A DNA stretch of 64,000 nucleotides from Pseudoalteromonas arctica (GCF_012927645.1 NZ_JABBMT010000013.1:34811-98810), one strand, 5' to 3'. Counted from the stretch's first letter, positions 1 through 9,370 are shown. Notes: generated from the sequence alone by a model not told the origin. Numbers and translations: made by a program.

Positions 1-2249
1 GTATTGTTAAACAAGCTAAAGCTAATACACTTACCGTAGTCGATAATGCCCGTGCGGAACTTGAAAAAATCAAACGTAACCTACCAGAAGGCACTACTAT
101 TCAAGACAGTTACGACTCGTCAATATTTATTAAAGAATCAATTAACGAGGTTTACAGTACCTTGGCTATTTCAATGGCTTTGGTGGTATTAATTATCTTT
201 TTATTTTTAGGGAACATCCGCGCGACCTTGATCCCAGCAGTCACAGTACCTGTTGCGTTAGTCGGTAGCTTTATGTTCTTACTAGCGATGGGTTATTCAA
301 TTAACTTATTGACACTACTCGCATTAGTGTTAGCAATTGGTTTAGTCGTTGATGATGCCATTGTAATGCTAGAGAACATTCACCGCCGTATCGAACTGGG
401 CGAGCCTGCGCTACTTGCCGCCTATCGTGGTGCCCGCGAGGTTGGCTTTGCTATAATTGCCACCACCTTAGTACTGATCTCGGTGTTTGTTCCCTTGGTA
501 TTTATGGATGGCCGTATCGGCGCATTATTTACCGAGTTTGCGATGGCCGTCAGCGCTGCGGTATTCTTCTCAAGTATTACCGCATTGACACTCTCGCCAG
601 CGTTGTGTTCATTAGTACTTAAACCATCCTCAAAAGAGAGTAAATTCAGCCAATGGATGGACCGTCTTTTTAGTAAGATTGAACAAAGCTATAAAAACTC
701 TTTACGCTCAAATATGACTCGTTCAGGTGGTTTAACGATCTCCCTACTGCTGGCTGGCTTTGTTAGTTATTTATTGTTCCAACAAATTCCTTCAGAACTT
801 ACGCCAAAAGAAGACCGTGGTACTTTCTTTATCATGATGAGTGGCCCTGAAGGCGCAAGTTATGAAAATAACGCCGCTAACATGGCAAAAATTGAAGAAC
901 GTTTAATGCCTTATTCCCAAGCGGGCGAACTAAGTCGAGTACTGGTACGCGTACCTGGCTGGGGTGGCAGCGGCGGTGTGGCAATTGTTGGTATGGCAGA
1001 CTGGGATGAACGTAAACGTTCAACTTGGGAAGTAATGGATGAGATCAGCGCAAAAATGACTGAAGTCACCGATGTGCGCGCTTTTGCCATTATGCGCCGT
1101 GGTATTGGTGGCAGTGGCTCATCACGACCCATTGAGTTTGTCCTGCAAGGTAATGATTATGCACAATTAGCTGATTGGCGAGACCGGATCATTGAACGTG
1201 CAGAGAAAAACCCAGGGCTGGTACGTATTGACCATGACTACAAAGAAACCTTCCCGCAGTTTTTGATCAGTATTGATAAAAACAAAGCTGCGGATTTAGG
1301 GATTTCAGTTTCGGATGTTGGCCGCACCCTTGAAACCATGTTAGGCCAACGCCGTGTTACCACCTTTATTGACCGTGGTGAAGAATACGATGTGATATTA
1401 AAAGGCACCAAAGCTGACTTTGCGGCTCCTACTGATATATCAAATATTTACTTAAAATCACGCAGTGATGAACTGGTTCCTCTTGATAGCTTGATAAGCT
1501 TGAAAGAAGAAGCCACTGCATCAAGGCTAAATCGTTATAACCGAATGCGTGCTATTACTCTGAGCGCTAACCTTGCCGATGGTTACACCCTTGAAGAAGC
1601 GCTTAACTTTTTAAATAAAGTAGCAATGGAAGAAAACGATATTGATGGCGCCATTGATTATAAAGGTGAATCGCAATTATATTATGAAGGTGCCTCAGCA
1701 ATGACGTATGTTTTCATTCTAGCGCTTACCGTTACCTTCTTAGTGTTAGCCGCTCAATTTGAAAGCTTTATGCACCCTTTTGTGATCATGCTCACTGTGC
1801 CACTGGGTTTGATGGGTGCAATGTTTGGTTTATGGGTTGCAGGACTAACCATAAACATTTATAGCCAAATAGGCATTGTAATGCTGATTGGTCTCAGTGC
1901 TAAGAACGGTATATTGATTGTCGAATTTACCAATCAATTGCGCGATAAAGGCGTAGAGTTTAGTGAAGCTATTTTACAAGCAGCAACCCAAAGGTTGCGA
2001 CCAATTATTATGACTTCTTTGACCACGGTAATGAGCGCGGTGCCATTAGTGCTAGCCTCAGGCCCGGGTGCAGAGAGCCGCATGGTAATTGGCGTAGTGG
2101 TGTTTACTGGCGTTATTGTCGCAACCATACTTACGCTATTTGTTGTTCCTGCGGCGTACTATGCACTGGCTCGCAACACGCAATCACCTGAGTTTTTACA
2201 ACAAAAGCTTAACCAACAAGAAGCGGAAAAACCACTTAAAGAGCTTTAA
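1..2249 (+). CDS. RND multidrug efflux pump, inner-membrane subunit (5'-truncated by window)
   Basis: The reading frame is open from base 3 to the stop at 2247-2249, giving about 748 residues of a protein that is usually about 1030 long, so roughly the first 280 lie outside the window. It is the proton-driven transporter of a tripartite pump (AcrB/MexB class) that exports drugs or toxic compounds through a periplasmic adaptor and an outer-membrane channel. The helix with the paired aspartates of proton relay is visible (GLVVDDAIVMLENI), followed by the second periplasmic loop and the C-terminal six-helix bundle ending near VPAAYYALAR. The adaptor gene is probably just upstream. The substrate cannot be told from this part. 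Family assignment is firm; AcrB, MexB and other HAE1 subtypes cannot be separated. Confidence 0.93.
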   Translation, partial: IVKQAKANTLTVVDNARAELEKIKRNLPEGTTIQDSYDSSIFIKESINEVYSTLAISMALVVLIIFLFLGNIRATLIPAVTVPVALVGSFMFLLAMGYSINLLTLLALVLAIGLVVDDAIVMLENIHRRIELGEPALLAAYRGAREVGFAIIATTLVLISVFVPLVFMDGRIGALFTEFAMAVSAAVFFSSITALTLSPALCSLVLKPSSKESKFSQWMDRLFSKIEQSYKNSLRSNMTRSGGLTISLLLAGFVSYLLFQQIPSELTPKEDRGTFFIMMSGPEGASYENNAANMAKIEERLMPYSQAGELSRVLVRVPGWGGSGGVAIVGMADWDERKRSTWEVMDEISAKMTEVTDVRAFAIMRRGIGGSGSSRPIEFVLQGNDYAQLADWRDRIIERAEKNPGLVRIDHDYKETFPQFLISIDKNKAADLGISVSDVGRTLETMLGQRRVTTFIDRGEEYDVILKGTKADFAAPTDISNIYLKSRSDELVPLDSLISLKEEATASRLNRYNRMRAITLSANLADGYTLEEALNFLNKVAMEENDIDGAIDYKGESQLYYEGASAMTYVFILALTVTFLVLAAQFESFMHPFVIMLTVPLGLMGAMFGLWVAGLTINIYSQIGIVMLIGLSAKNGILIVEFTNQLRDKGVEFSEAILQAATQRLRPIIMTSLTTVMSAVPLVLASGPGAESRMVIGVVVFTGVIVATILTLFVVPAAYYALARNTQSPEFLQQKLNQQEAEKPLKEL

Positions 2250-2258
2250 TCTACTTAT

Positions 2259-2297
2259 AGCGTTGCTGCATTAAGCTGCAACGCTGTTCCTCTTTCT
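2259..2297 (+). terminator. possible terminator after the RND pump gene
   Basis: An 8-bp inverted repeat (AGCGTTGC at 2259-2266 with GCAACGCT at 2278-2285) lies 9 bases after the stop codon and is followed by a pyrimidine-rich run rather than a clean T tract. A weak intrinsic terminator is the simplest reading. Confidence 0.4.
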
Positions 2298-2386
2298 TCA
2301 TTCTAGCCCACGAAATAAAACACCGTCTTAGCCGTTCTTCTGCTAGGCTAGAACATTGGCGTAATTTAACGTTTTTAGGAGTATAT

Positions 2387-2923
2387 ATGAGCACAGCAAT
2401 TGAAACTGCAACCTTTGGTGGTGGCTGTTTTTGGTGTATCGATGCCGCGTTTAGGCGTGTGAAAGGCGTTTTACAAGTAAGCTCTGGCTATACTGGGGGC
2501 GAAACAGCTGAGCCTACGTATAAACAGATTTGCACGGGATTGAGCGGTCATGCTGAAGTCGTACAGATTGAATTTGATAGCACTGTAGTAAGCTATGAAA
2601 CCTTATTAGCGATGTTTTTTACCCTGCATGATGCCACTCAGCTAAACCGCCAAGGTAATGATATAGGCACCCAATATCGCAGTGTGATTTATTATCATGA
2701 TAACGAGCAGCAAGCGCAAACTAATCAATATATTGCAAAATTACAAAGCCAAATACGCGAAGATATCGTCACTGAAGTTAGCCCTGCAACCACTTACTAC
2801 CCAGCAGAGCAGTATCACCAAGACTACTACAACGAGAACCCTGAGCAACGCTATTGCAGTTTATTGATAGCACCAAAGCTGAAAAAGTTTGAAAAAAACT
2901 ATAAACAGTTTTTAGTAAACTAA
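2387..2923 (+). CDS. msrA: peptide-methionine (S)-S-oxide reductase MsrA
   Basis: The product repairs oxidised proteins by reducing the S epimer of methionine sulfoxide, with thioredoxin as usual electron donor. The catalytic motif GGGCFWC is at residues 11-17, with Cys14 as the expected nucleophile; the family blocks around SGYTGG, GHAEVVQIEFD and the QYRSVIYY segment follow in order. Length (178 aa) is normal for a single-domain MsrA; no MsrB domain is attached. The start is supported by AGGAG 6-7 bases upstream. It stands alone between a weak hairpin and a strong bidirectional terminator, so it is probably monocistronic. Cytoplasmic, no signal peptide. Confidence 0.97.
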   Translation: MSTAIETATFGGGCFWCIDAAFRRVKGVLQVSSGYTGGETAEPTYKQICTGLSGHAEVVQIEFDSTVVSYETLLAMFFTLHDATQLNRQGNDIGTQYRSVIYYHDNEQQAQTNQYIAKLQSQIREDIVTEVSPATTYYPAEQYHQDYYNENPEQRYCSLLIAPKLKKFEKNYKQFLVN

Positions 2924-2956
2924 GCAAACTGCTAAATAAGCATTTTCATCTCAATA

Positions 2957-2996
2957 TAAAAAAGCCCGACACGCAAAGGTGTCGGGCTTTTTTATT
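2957..2996. terminator. bidirectional intrinsic terminator, msrA / btuB-like gene
   Basis: A perfect 11-bp stem (AAGCCCGACAC at 2962-2972, GTGTCGGGCTT at 2979-2989) with a 6-base loop is flanked by an A run on the left and a T run on the right. It can stop transcription of the rightward msrA and of the leftward receptor gene that ends at 3012. Confidence 0.9.
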
Positions 2997-3011
2997 TAAG
3001 CTAGAACGGGA

Positions 3012-4847
3012 TCAGAACTGGTAGCTGGCACCAACAAAGAAACGACGATCAGCTGTATTATAGTAAAACACTTCGCCAGTTGCATAATCCATACTTGAGT
3101 CAACCGCGTTGTATTGCTTATCAAATAAGTTTTCAACACGAGCAGAAAATGAAAGCGCACTGTTAAATTGATAATTTGCAGTTAAGTTCCATAACGTATA
3201 AGAACTAAGCTCTGTTACTTTACCTTGACGATCGCTGCGGTACTGCATATCAAAACCGGCATCAAAATCGCCCCACTTTTTCGCAACAGACCAGTTTACA
3301 GTGCGTGGTGAAACATAAGTTTGTGCTGCCCCCGTTTCAGTATTTTCTGCATTTAAATAAGTAAAATTAAACTGATTATCAAAACCAAGTACTGTATTGG
3401 CAAAGCTAAACTCAACACCTTCATGACGTGCTTCGTTGATATTTTCTGGCCGCCAATTACCGGCTGCATTAGGTGCCCATGCAATTAGGTTTTCAATATC
3501 ATTTCTAAAAATAGATATATCAACACTCACTTGTGCAAAATCAAGACTCAGGCCTAGCTCTTGATTTACCGATGTTTCTGGGACTAAGTCTGGGTTACCT
3601 GACATTGGATAATATAGATCATTAAATGTTGGCGCTTTAAAGCCCGAACTTTGACTTAGTCTAAATATTGCATTTTCATGTAAATGATAGCCAATCGCGG
3701 CTGTATAAGTTGTCTCATCGCCAAAATCCTGGTCGTCATCATAACGAACTGCTAAATTAGCTAAAAATTGCTCATCATCATAGTAACCACCAATGTATCC
3801 TGCATACACCTCACGACTTTTTTCAGTATAATCACCTGACGTTCCTGATATATCATCTTTATACCAGTTTAAACCACCATTAATATCGAACTCTTCATTA
3901 ACTAAATACAGGGCATTGTAGTCAATTTGAGAGCGCTTTGTGTCAAATATATTTACAACCGTGGCTCCAGTAAAATCTATGCGCGCATTATCTGAGCCAT
4001 CTCTTGATAGCGCTATATCGACGGAATGTTGCTGGTCAGTAAATGATTTATCCCACCCAAATCCTAACTGATAATTTTCAAAATCACTATTTTCAACAGT
4101 ACTATCGACAGGTGAGAAAGCATTGTCATATTGAGCATAACCTTCACTGTATTGTCCTTTCGCGGTTAATTCCCCTAACAGTTCATCGACATATTGAATG
4201 TTAAAGCCAATATTTTTGTTTTCATAACCATCATCATCTGGCGCTACGCCTTGTAACACATCAAAGCCATCCGTTTTTTCAAAACCAGCATTAACAGACG
4301 CTGTAACAGTATCCACTACCGCTGTACCAGCAACTTGATAATTTTGATAAGCATCAGATCCAAATGTTGCTTCAAGCGTTAATGCCTGCTCTTTACGTGT
4401 AATAATATTAATCACACCAGCAAGCGCATCAGAACCATATACAGCCGCACGCGAGCCTTTAATAATTTCAATGCGCTCTATTGAATTTAGAGGAATATTA
4501 CTAATTGATTTATAACCAAGGGTTGCAGAGCCCGTACGTACGCCATCAACCAAAATAAGTGTATGTCGCGAGCTTGAACCGCGAAGTGACACGCCTGAAT
4601 TTTGCCCAAAGCCACCATTGGAATTTATTTGAAAACCAACTTGGGTTGCTAACAAGCTTGGTAAATCACGGGCATTACTGGTTTCAATATCACTGCGCTC
4701 AACAACAGCAACACTGGCAAGTACATCAGTAATTGATTGTTCAAATTTATTAGCGGTTACCGTAAGGCGTTCAATTGATTGCTCTGCGGACACAGAAAAA
4801 GATAACGCAGCGGTAATTGCTACGCCTAGAGTAGATTTGTTTAACAT
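3012..4847 (-). CDS. btuB: TonB-dependent outer-membrane receptor, BtuB-type (cobalamin uptake)
   Basis: A 611-residue outer-membrane receptor. Residues 1-21 form a signal peptide with cleavage likely after SVSA; a TonB-box-like RLTVTA follows at 27-32, then the plug domain (SLRGSSSRHTLILVDGVRTG, IEIIKGSRAAVYGSDALAGV) and a 22-strand barrel ending in phenylalanine, as outer-membrane barrels do. The cobalamin riboswitch just upstream makes B12 or another corrinoid the probable ligand. An in-frame ATG at 4898 would give 17 extra residues, but it lies inside the conserved 3' end of the riboswitch; the ATG at 4847 has AGGGG at 5-base spacing and starts a clean signal peptide. No cobalamin synthesis or btuCDF gene adjoins it. 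TonB receptor certain; BtuB by inference from riboswitch and length. Confidence 0.9.
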   Translation of the reverse strand: MLNKSTLGVAITAALSFSVSAEQSIERLTVTANKFEQSITDVLASVAVVERSDIETSNARDLPSLLATQVGFQINSNGGFGQNSGVSLRGSSSRHTLILVDGVRTGSATLGYKSISNIPLNSIERIEIIKGSRAAVYGSDALAGVINIITRKEQALTLEATFGSDAYQNYQVAGTAVVDTVTASVNAGFEKTDGFDVLQGVAPDDDGYENKNIGFNIQYVDELLGELTAKGQYSEGYAQYDNAFSPVDSTVENSDFENYQLGFGWDKSFTDQQHSVDIALSRDGSDNARIDFTGATVVNIFDTKRSQIDYNALYLVNEEFDINGGLNWYKDDISGTSGDYTEKSREVYAGYIGGYYDDEQFLANLAVRYDDDQDFGDETTYTAAIGYHLHENAIFRLSQSSGFKAPTFNDLYYPMSGNPDLVPETSVNQELGLSLDFAQVSVDISIFRNDIENLIAWAPNAAGNWRPENINEARHEGVEFSFANTVLGFDNQFNFTYLNAENTETGAAQTYVSPRTVNWSVAKKWGDFDAGFDMQYRSDRQGKVTELSSYTLWNLTANYQFNSALSFSARVENLFDKQYNAVDSSMDYATGEVFYYNTADRRFFVGASYQF

Positions 4848-4891
4848 GATATCCCCTGACCCGCGCCCACCGCACAAGTAATAGTAAGTTG

Positions 4892-5048
4892 ACTTCAAGG
4901 CCGGTCTCCGGACTTAACATAACTCGCTAATAAATTTAGCTAAAAGTATGTATCACCGTTGCGGGGGCAGTGTTGGACTTCGTTTATATCCTATAAACGC
5001 CACCAACTTCCCGATTATCTTGCTGTACCTATCAACAACCTGAAAAGT
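4892..5048 (-). promoter_or_regulatory. cobalamin (adenosylcobalamin) riboswitch
   Basis: Read on the minus strand, the conserved blocks of the B12 riboswitch occur in order: GGGAAGTTGGTGG (complement of 5000-5012), the GCCCCCGCAACGGTGA block (4953-4968), and the 3' signature AGTCCGGAGACCGGCC (4899-4914), which fits the consensus AGYCMGGAGACCKGCC. An imperfect P1 helix joins ACTTTTCAGG (5039-5048) with CCTTGAAGT (4892-4900). The aptamer ends about 45 bases before the receptor start codon; no T-tract terminator is seen in that gap, so control by hiding the ribosome binding site is more likely than attenuation. High cobalamin should reduce receptor synthesis. Confidence 0.95.
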
Positions 5049-5162
5049 AACTACAAGCACCTTGAAAATAGGCCGCTATTGTGATTATTTTAAGCACAAA
5101 AGTCAACGGACGGCTATACATCTAAATACTCTAGGTTCTAGGAATAATCATAAGTTCTAAAC

Positions 5163-5201
5163 TAAAAAAGCCAAACTACATTACTGCAATTTGGCTTTTT
5201 C
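5163..5201 (-). terminator. intrinsic terminator of yajQ
   Basis: The arms AAAAAGCCAAA (5165-5175) and TTTGGCTTTTT (5190-5200) form an 11-bp stem with a 14-base loop, 30 bases past the yajQ stop on the minus strand, followed there by TTTTTTAG. The stem is symmetrical but only yajQ needs it. Confidence 0.8.
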
Positions 5202-5230
5202 TAGCACCTAAAAACCTAGCTCCTAGCTTG

Positions 5231-5713
5231 CTAATCTCTAAAGTTTTTAAATTGAAATGGCTGGCCTAAATCAGCACTGCGTACTACTTGCATGGCTTCT
5301 TGTAGGTCATCACGTTTTTTGCCCGTTACACGTACTTCTTCGCCTTGGATCGCGGCTTGTACTTTTACTTTAGAGTCTTTTATGGCTTTAACTACTTTTT
5401 TAGCCATATCTTTTTCGATACCTTGCTTTAGCGCAACATTACGAAATACATTTTTACCCGCACGGCTAATATCTTGCAGCTCTAAACTTGCTACGTCCAT
5501 ACCGCGTTTTGATATTTTGCTCGCTAAAATATCAAACAACTGCATAACCTGTGAATCAGCTTCTGCTTTTAGTTTAATGGTTTTATCATTAAGCTCTATT
5601 GACGCATCAACGCCTCTAAAATCAAAGCGAGTTTCCAGCTCACGGTTGGCGTTATCAACAGCATTTTTTGCTTCGTTCATTTCGACTTCCGAAACAATGT
5701 CAAATGAAGGCAT
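5231..5713 (-). CDS. yajQ: YajQ family nucleotide-binding protein
   Basis: A 160-residue cytoplasmic protein matching the YajQ (UPF0234) family along its whole length: start [10 protein letters not shown], the [15 protein letters not shown] block, and the C-terminal [19 protein letters not shown] and [13 protein letters not shown]. Family members fold as two RNP-like halves; in Xanthomonas and Pseudomonas some bind cyclic di-GMP and tune transcription factors, and E. coli YajQ binds nucleic acids or GTP. Whether this one senses c-di-GMP cannot be read from sequence. Single gene with its own terminator. Confidence 0.96.
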   Translation of the reverse strand: MPSFDIVSEVEMNEAKNAVDNANRELETRFDFRGVDASIELNDKTIKLKAEADSQVMQLFDILASKISKRGMDVASLELQDISRAGKNVFRNVALKQGIEKDMAKKVVKAIKDSKVKVQAAIQGEEVRVTGKKRDDLQEAMQVVRSADLGQPFQFKNFRD

Positions 5714-5874
5714 AAATCTCTCCTAGCAAGATATTTTTAATTCAAATTTATATTGTCGATAATTATACTATATAAATTTTATAAATCTTTACACTTTTCT
5801 ATGCTTTGTTCAGCTGCGATACGAAGTTTGTTTGATATACTGCAGCTCTATTTTTAAACGATTTAGGATTTTTC

Positions 5875-6228
5875 GTGACTCGGCGTGTTTATCAAACCCT
5901 ATTTTTAATCAGTATTCTGGTGTTTACCTTTTTGTTTGCCCGCGATTTTAGAGGCGTTGGGGTATCGTCACTGCCTCATCTAGATAAGTTAGTACATTTT
6001 ATTATTTTCTTTGTTCTGGCAGCCGTCATGGTCAGAGCGTTCAAGCTACCTATTTTCGTTCACCTCGTGTTATTAGCATTTTATGGCGTTGCTATTGAGC
6101 TAATGCAAAGCACGATCCCTTATCGTAGCGCCTCTGTTGCTGATGTTGTTGCTGACTTTTCTGGAGCTGCTAGTTTCTTTTTGTTGTTCGGTATTTATTC
6201 TCGTTTTAAAAAGAATCAAAATGGCTAG
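5875..6228 (+). CDS. VanZ-like small membrane protein
   Basis: A 117-residue integral membrane protein with about four hydrophobic segments. The pattern DKLVHFIIFFVLA, then VAIELMQSTIPYRSASVADVVADFSGA, is the core of the VanZ-like family (acidic and histidine residues at helix ends, the E..Q..P.R..S..D...N/D motif). Family function is poorly known; one member gives teicoplanin resistance but most have no assigned role. The GTG start at 5875 is favoured by AGGAT 6-7 bases upstream. Its last 8 bases overlap the start of panE, so the two are probably translated as a coupled pair, although no functional link is known. Confidence 0.8.
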   Translation: MTRRVYQTLFLISILVFTFLFARDFRGVGVSSLPHLDKLVHFIIFFVLAAVMVRAFKLPIFVHLVLLAFYGVAIELMQSTIPYRSASVADVVADFSGAASFFLLFGIYSRFKKNQNG

Positions 6229-7123
6229 TATATTCGTTGTTGGCGATGGTGCCATTGGGCTACTCTATAGCCATTATTTGAGTCAACAGCACAGGGTTAC
6301 CCTACTTACCAAGCATGCTATTGACGAACCTCGATTTTATCAACAAGCTAAAGCGCCAAAACAAACAATTAATTGCCAACTAACAAACCTGACTCAATTA
6401 TCCGAGTGCGGCAGAATTGATGTTATTATTTTTACTGTCAAAGCATATCAAGTCGCTACCGCATTTGGGCAACTAAAACCTTTTTTAAGCGCTCAATGCC
6501 AATTGATTTTATCTCACAATGGCATGGGTAATGTAGATGAAATAAATAACGAACTTACAAAACAACAAGGACTATATTTTTTAACAACACGTTTAGCGGG
6601 CTACAAAGATACACCTTTTAGTGTGTTGCATACTGGTATCGGGAGCAGCATTTTAGGTGATTGTAACCAGCAAGCAAAAACACAACTCGCTGAAGTTAAA
6701 AATCTACTAAACGCTATTCCTGAATTAACAACCACAAATAACATACAGCAACTACGCTTTGAAAAATTACTCGTTAATATTGCCATTAACCCACTCAGTG
6801 CGCTGCACAATGTAAAAAATGGCTCTCTGACTGCACCACAGTTTAGTGGCATAATTTTAAATATCTTAAATGAAGCGTGTACCGTAGCAAATAAATTAGG
6901 TATTAATGTGCGACTTGCTGAAGCATTGGCGAACGCCTATCAAGTGATGAGTGATACAAAAAAGAATTACTCATCAATGCATCAAGATATCGCCCATAAT
7001 CGCATCACAGAAATTGACGCGATGTGCGGTTATATTTGCCAAAAAGGCAATCAATTCGGTATTAATACCCCTCACAATCAATATTTACTCGATGCTATCA
7101 GAGATAAAAAAAGCGCGATCTAA
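6221..7123 (+). CDS. panE: 2-dehydropantoate 2-reductase (ketopantoate reductase)
   Basis: Reduces 2-dehydropantoate to pantoate with NADPH, a step of pantothenate (and so CoA) synthesis. The N-terminal Rossmann motif VGDGAIG is at residues 7-13, and the C-terminal helical domain carries FEKLLVNIAINPLSAL, which contains the catalytic lysine of the family. Residue 1 is placed at the ATG at 6221, since the longer frame upstream reads through the VanZ-like gene and would precede the nucleotide-binding fold with unrelated residues. Length is then 300 aa, normal for PanE. The stop codon lies in the loop of a bidirectional terminator. PanP at 20.1 kb and CoaD at 9.6 kb act in the same pathway. Confidence 0.93.
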   Translation: MASIFVVGDGAIGLLYSHYLSQQHRVTLLTKHAIDEPRFYQQAKAPKQTINCQLTNLTQLSECGRIDVIIFTVKAYQVATAFGQLKPFLSAQCQLILSHNGMGNVDEINNELTKQQGLYFLTTRLAGYKDTPFSVLHTGIGSSILGDCNQQAKTQLAEVKNLLNAIPELTTTNNIQQLRFEKLLVNIAINPLSALHNVKNGSLTAPQFSGIILNILNEACTVANKLGINVRLAEALANAYQVMSDTKKNYSSMHQDIAHNRITEIDAMCGYICQKGNQFGINTPHNQYLLDAIRDKKSAI

Positions 7124-7137
7124 CTCGCGCTTGTTAT
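7104..7137. terminator. bidirectional terminator between panE and thiI
   Basis: The 8-bp stem AAGCGCGA (7111-7118) / TCGCGCTT (7125-7132) encloses a 6-base loop that contains the panE stop codon. On the minus strand it is followed by seven T residues, making a strong terminator for thiI; on the plus strand the T tract is weak (TTGTTATT). Confidence 0.8.
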
Positions 7138-7152
7138 TAGTATCCATCAAAC

Positions 7153-8610
7153 TTACGGGCGATAAACCTTAACATTGGCAAAGCCATTTTCATGTAAAAT
7201 AAGCGCCTGTAGCTGACTCATTACACCTTTAGTACAATATAAGTAGTAGTCTTTGTCTTGCGGTAGGTCTGCAAATTTGCTCGCTAAGCGGAAAAACGGC
7301 AAATGCACAACTTCTATTCCATCAATTTCAAGCGGTGTTGCGTCTTCTTCTTCCGGCGAACGAATATCTACAACCACAGCATCAGCAGGTAAATCAGCAA
7401 CTGACTCGGCCTCTTTTAGCTCATGTTTAGCTTCAACGTCAATGTCACGAATATCCATAATACGTGCATTTTCAATAACAGTATTGAGCACATCAAAATC
7501 AAACTTTTGCTCTTCAGCTTCTACTACGGCAATTTTAGCTTTAACCGTAGGCTTTTTAGAGATCACACCACAGTATTCAGGCATAGTTTCGGCCATTTCT
7601 GCGGTGCCGATTTTACGAGCGATGTTTATAATTTCTTGTTTGTCGTGTTGGATCAACGGGCGTAAAATAAGTGTTTCGGTAACACGGTCAATCACATTTA
7701 AGTTTGCTAATGTTTGACTTGAAACTTGGCCTAGACTCTCACCGGTAACAAGTGCTTGAATCCCCATCTTTTCAGCTATTTGGCTACCTGCACGCATCAT
7801 CATACGCTTGAGAATCACACCCATTTGACTGTTTTCAACATTTTCTAAAATTTCGGCAACAACGGGGTCAAAGTCAACACTGATAAATTTAACTTTATGG
7901 GTTGAGCTAAACCGCTTCCAAATGTAATAGCTGGCTTGTTTAACACCAATCTCGTGCGCCGCACCGCCTAAATTGAAGAACAAAAAGTGCGTACGAGCGC
8001 CTTTGCGGATCATTTGATAACTCGCAACGCCCGAGTCAAATCCACCTGACATTAACGACAAGACATCTTCTTGCGTTGGTAATGGGAAACCAGCCATACC
8101 ATGATGAGTGTGCGTTACTACATAAGCTTTATCATCTTTAATTTCAAGACGAATAGTTACTTCAGGGTTTTTTAGTCTTACGCTCGCGCCATCGACGTGC
8201 TGATTTAAACCACCACCCACATAACGTTCTACATCGGTGGAGGTGAAATCATGCTTACCTTGGCGCTTACAACGCACACAGAATGTTTTGCCCACGACGG
8301 TGTGACCAACCATATCTAACGCTTTTTCGTAAATATCGTGCAGGTTTTCGTAGTTAGTTTCGGTCACTTCAATAAACTGCACAATACCAGGGATCCGTTG
8401 TAAGCCATCGATAAAATCAAGGCGCATTTGTGCGTCATCTGATTTAGTTACAACGGATATATTGTCCCAGTTATTTTGTACTTGTACTTTTTCGTCAAGC
8501 TTGCGTAACACAATTTTAATGTTGTTTTCTAACAACTTAGTAAAGCGTTTACGCACAGAGCGGCTTTTAATGGCTATTTCAGGATGAAGTTTGACGATAA
8601 ATTTAAGCAT
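7153..8610 (-). CDS. thiI: tRNA 4-thiouridine synthase / thiamine sulfur carrier sulfurtransferase ThiI
   Basis: ThiI adenylates U8 of tRNA and transfers persulfide sulfur to it, giving 4-thiouridine; in enterobacteria it also supplies sulfur for the thiamine thiazole. The 485 residues show a ferredoxin-like/THUMP RNA-binding part (about 60-165), the PP-loop SGGFDSG near residue 190, the conserved cysteine in EYCGVISKKPTVK, and a C-terminal rhodanese domain with the persulfide cysteine in YCTKGVMS. This long form with rhodanese domain is typical of gammaproteobacteria; both cysteines needed for the E. coli mechanism are present. Cytoplasmic, monocistronic. Confidence 0.97.
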   Translation of the reverse strand: MLKFIVKLHPEIAIKSRSVRKRFTKLLENNIKIVLRKLDEKVQVQNNWDNISVVTKSDDAQMRLDFIDGLQRIPGIVQFIEVTETNYENLHDIYEKALDMVGHTVVGKTFCVRCKRQGKHDFTSTDVERYVGGGLNQHVDGASVRLKNPEVTIRLEIKDDKAYVVTHTHHGMAGFPLPTQEDVLSLMSGGFDSGVASYQMIRKGARTHFLFFNLGGAAHEIGVKQASYYIWKRFSSTHKVKFISVDFDPVVAEILENVENSQMGVILKRMMMRAGSQIAEKMGIQALVTGESLGQVSSQTLANLNVIDRVTETLILRPLIQHDKQEIINIARKIGTAEMAETMPEYCGVISKKPTVKAKIAVVEAEEQKFDFDVLNTVIENARIMDIRDIDVEAKHELKEAESVADLPADAVVVDIRSPEEEDATPLEIDGIEVVHLPFFRLASKFADLPQDKDYYLYCTKGVMSQLQALILHENGFANVKVYRP

Positions 8611-8712
8611 AGTTTACTCGTTAGAATATTTAGGATTCACGCACCCACGTGTTGGGCGCGCGATTATAACAAAAAATCTAACGTCTAGGAAATAAACAAC
8701 CGCTGCGTTTAA

Positions 8713-9363
8713 TTAAACAGGCTCTGCTTGTGCCGCTAATTTACTGTATTTTTCGCGTAACAAGTTAATTCTTGGGATACTTTGCTCGGTACCAAATGCT
8801 TTAAAAAGCGCTAACACTTTTAAAATACCATTATAAATATCTTGCTGCATTAACTCACCGCTTAACCGTCTGGCTTTAATGTAAGGAGTCCAAAAACTGA
8901 CGGTGATTTTTAGCACATGAGCAAGTTCAACGGTATCTTCATCATCAATTGCGATCATCCCACCTTCACGCAGGCCAATCACAATTTCGCGCACTTGACT
9001 TAACAAAGCCTCTTGAAACTCAATATAATCTTTTTTCAGTACGTCGTCGCGAGATAAAATGTCACCCAAATTGTCATAGAAAAAATGAAAACGCCACATC
9101 AACTCAAACAAAGCATCAAGATACCCAGTTAAGTGTGTTAGTGCTTCATCCTGCTTTTCCATTGGCACAAACTGAGTGTGTAAATGCTTACTGTATAATG
9201 CAAAAATATGGCGAATAATGTCTTCTTTATTTTTAAAGTGATAATAAAGATTACCGGGACTGATGCCCATATGAGAAGCGATATGGTTGGTTGTGACCGC
9301 ACGCTCGCCATGTTGGTTAAATAGCATTATGCTGGTTGTAATTATTTTATCCTTGGTACTCAT
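8713..9363 (-). CDS. TetR/AcrR family transcriptional regulator
   Basis: 216 residues. The N-terminal TetR DNA-binding domain is clear: the helix-turn-helix is at about 24-43 (TTNHIASHMGISPGNLYYHF) followed by KNKEDII. The remaining 165 residues are an all-helical ligand domain that I cannot assign to a named subfamily. The upstream region to coaD holds GAGTA/TACTC inverted repeats close to its start, which suggests self-repression. The divergent neighbour coaD is 250 bp away, so its target may also be elsewhere. Regulator class certain, ligand unknown. Confidence 0.92.
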   Translation of the reverse strand: MSTKDKIITTSIMLFNQHGERAVTTNHIASHMGISPGNLYYHFKNKEDIIRHIFALYSKHLHTQFVPMEKQDEALTHLTGYLDALFELMWRFHFFYDNLGDILSRDDVLKKDYIEFQEALLSQVREIVIGLREGGMIAIDDEDTVELAHVLKITVSFWTPYIKARRLSGELMQQDIYNGILKVLALFKAFGTEQSIPRINLLREKYSKLAAQAEPV

Positions 9364-9370
9364 ATCCTGC

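Noticed and set aside
4848..4898. N-terminal extension of the btuB-like gene to an ATG at 4898
   Set aside because: It runs through the riboswitch P1 region, lacks a ribosome site at that ATG, and would put 17 residues before a clean signal peptide.
5292..5726. 144-codon frame opposite yajQ
   Set aside because: Serine/leucine-rich composition typical of the reverse complement of a coding gene; yajQ is certain.
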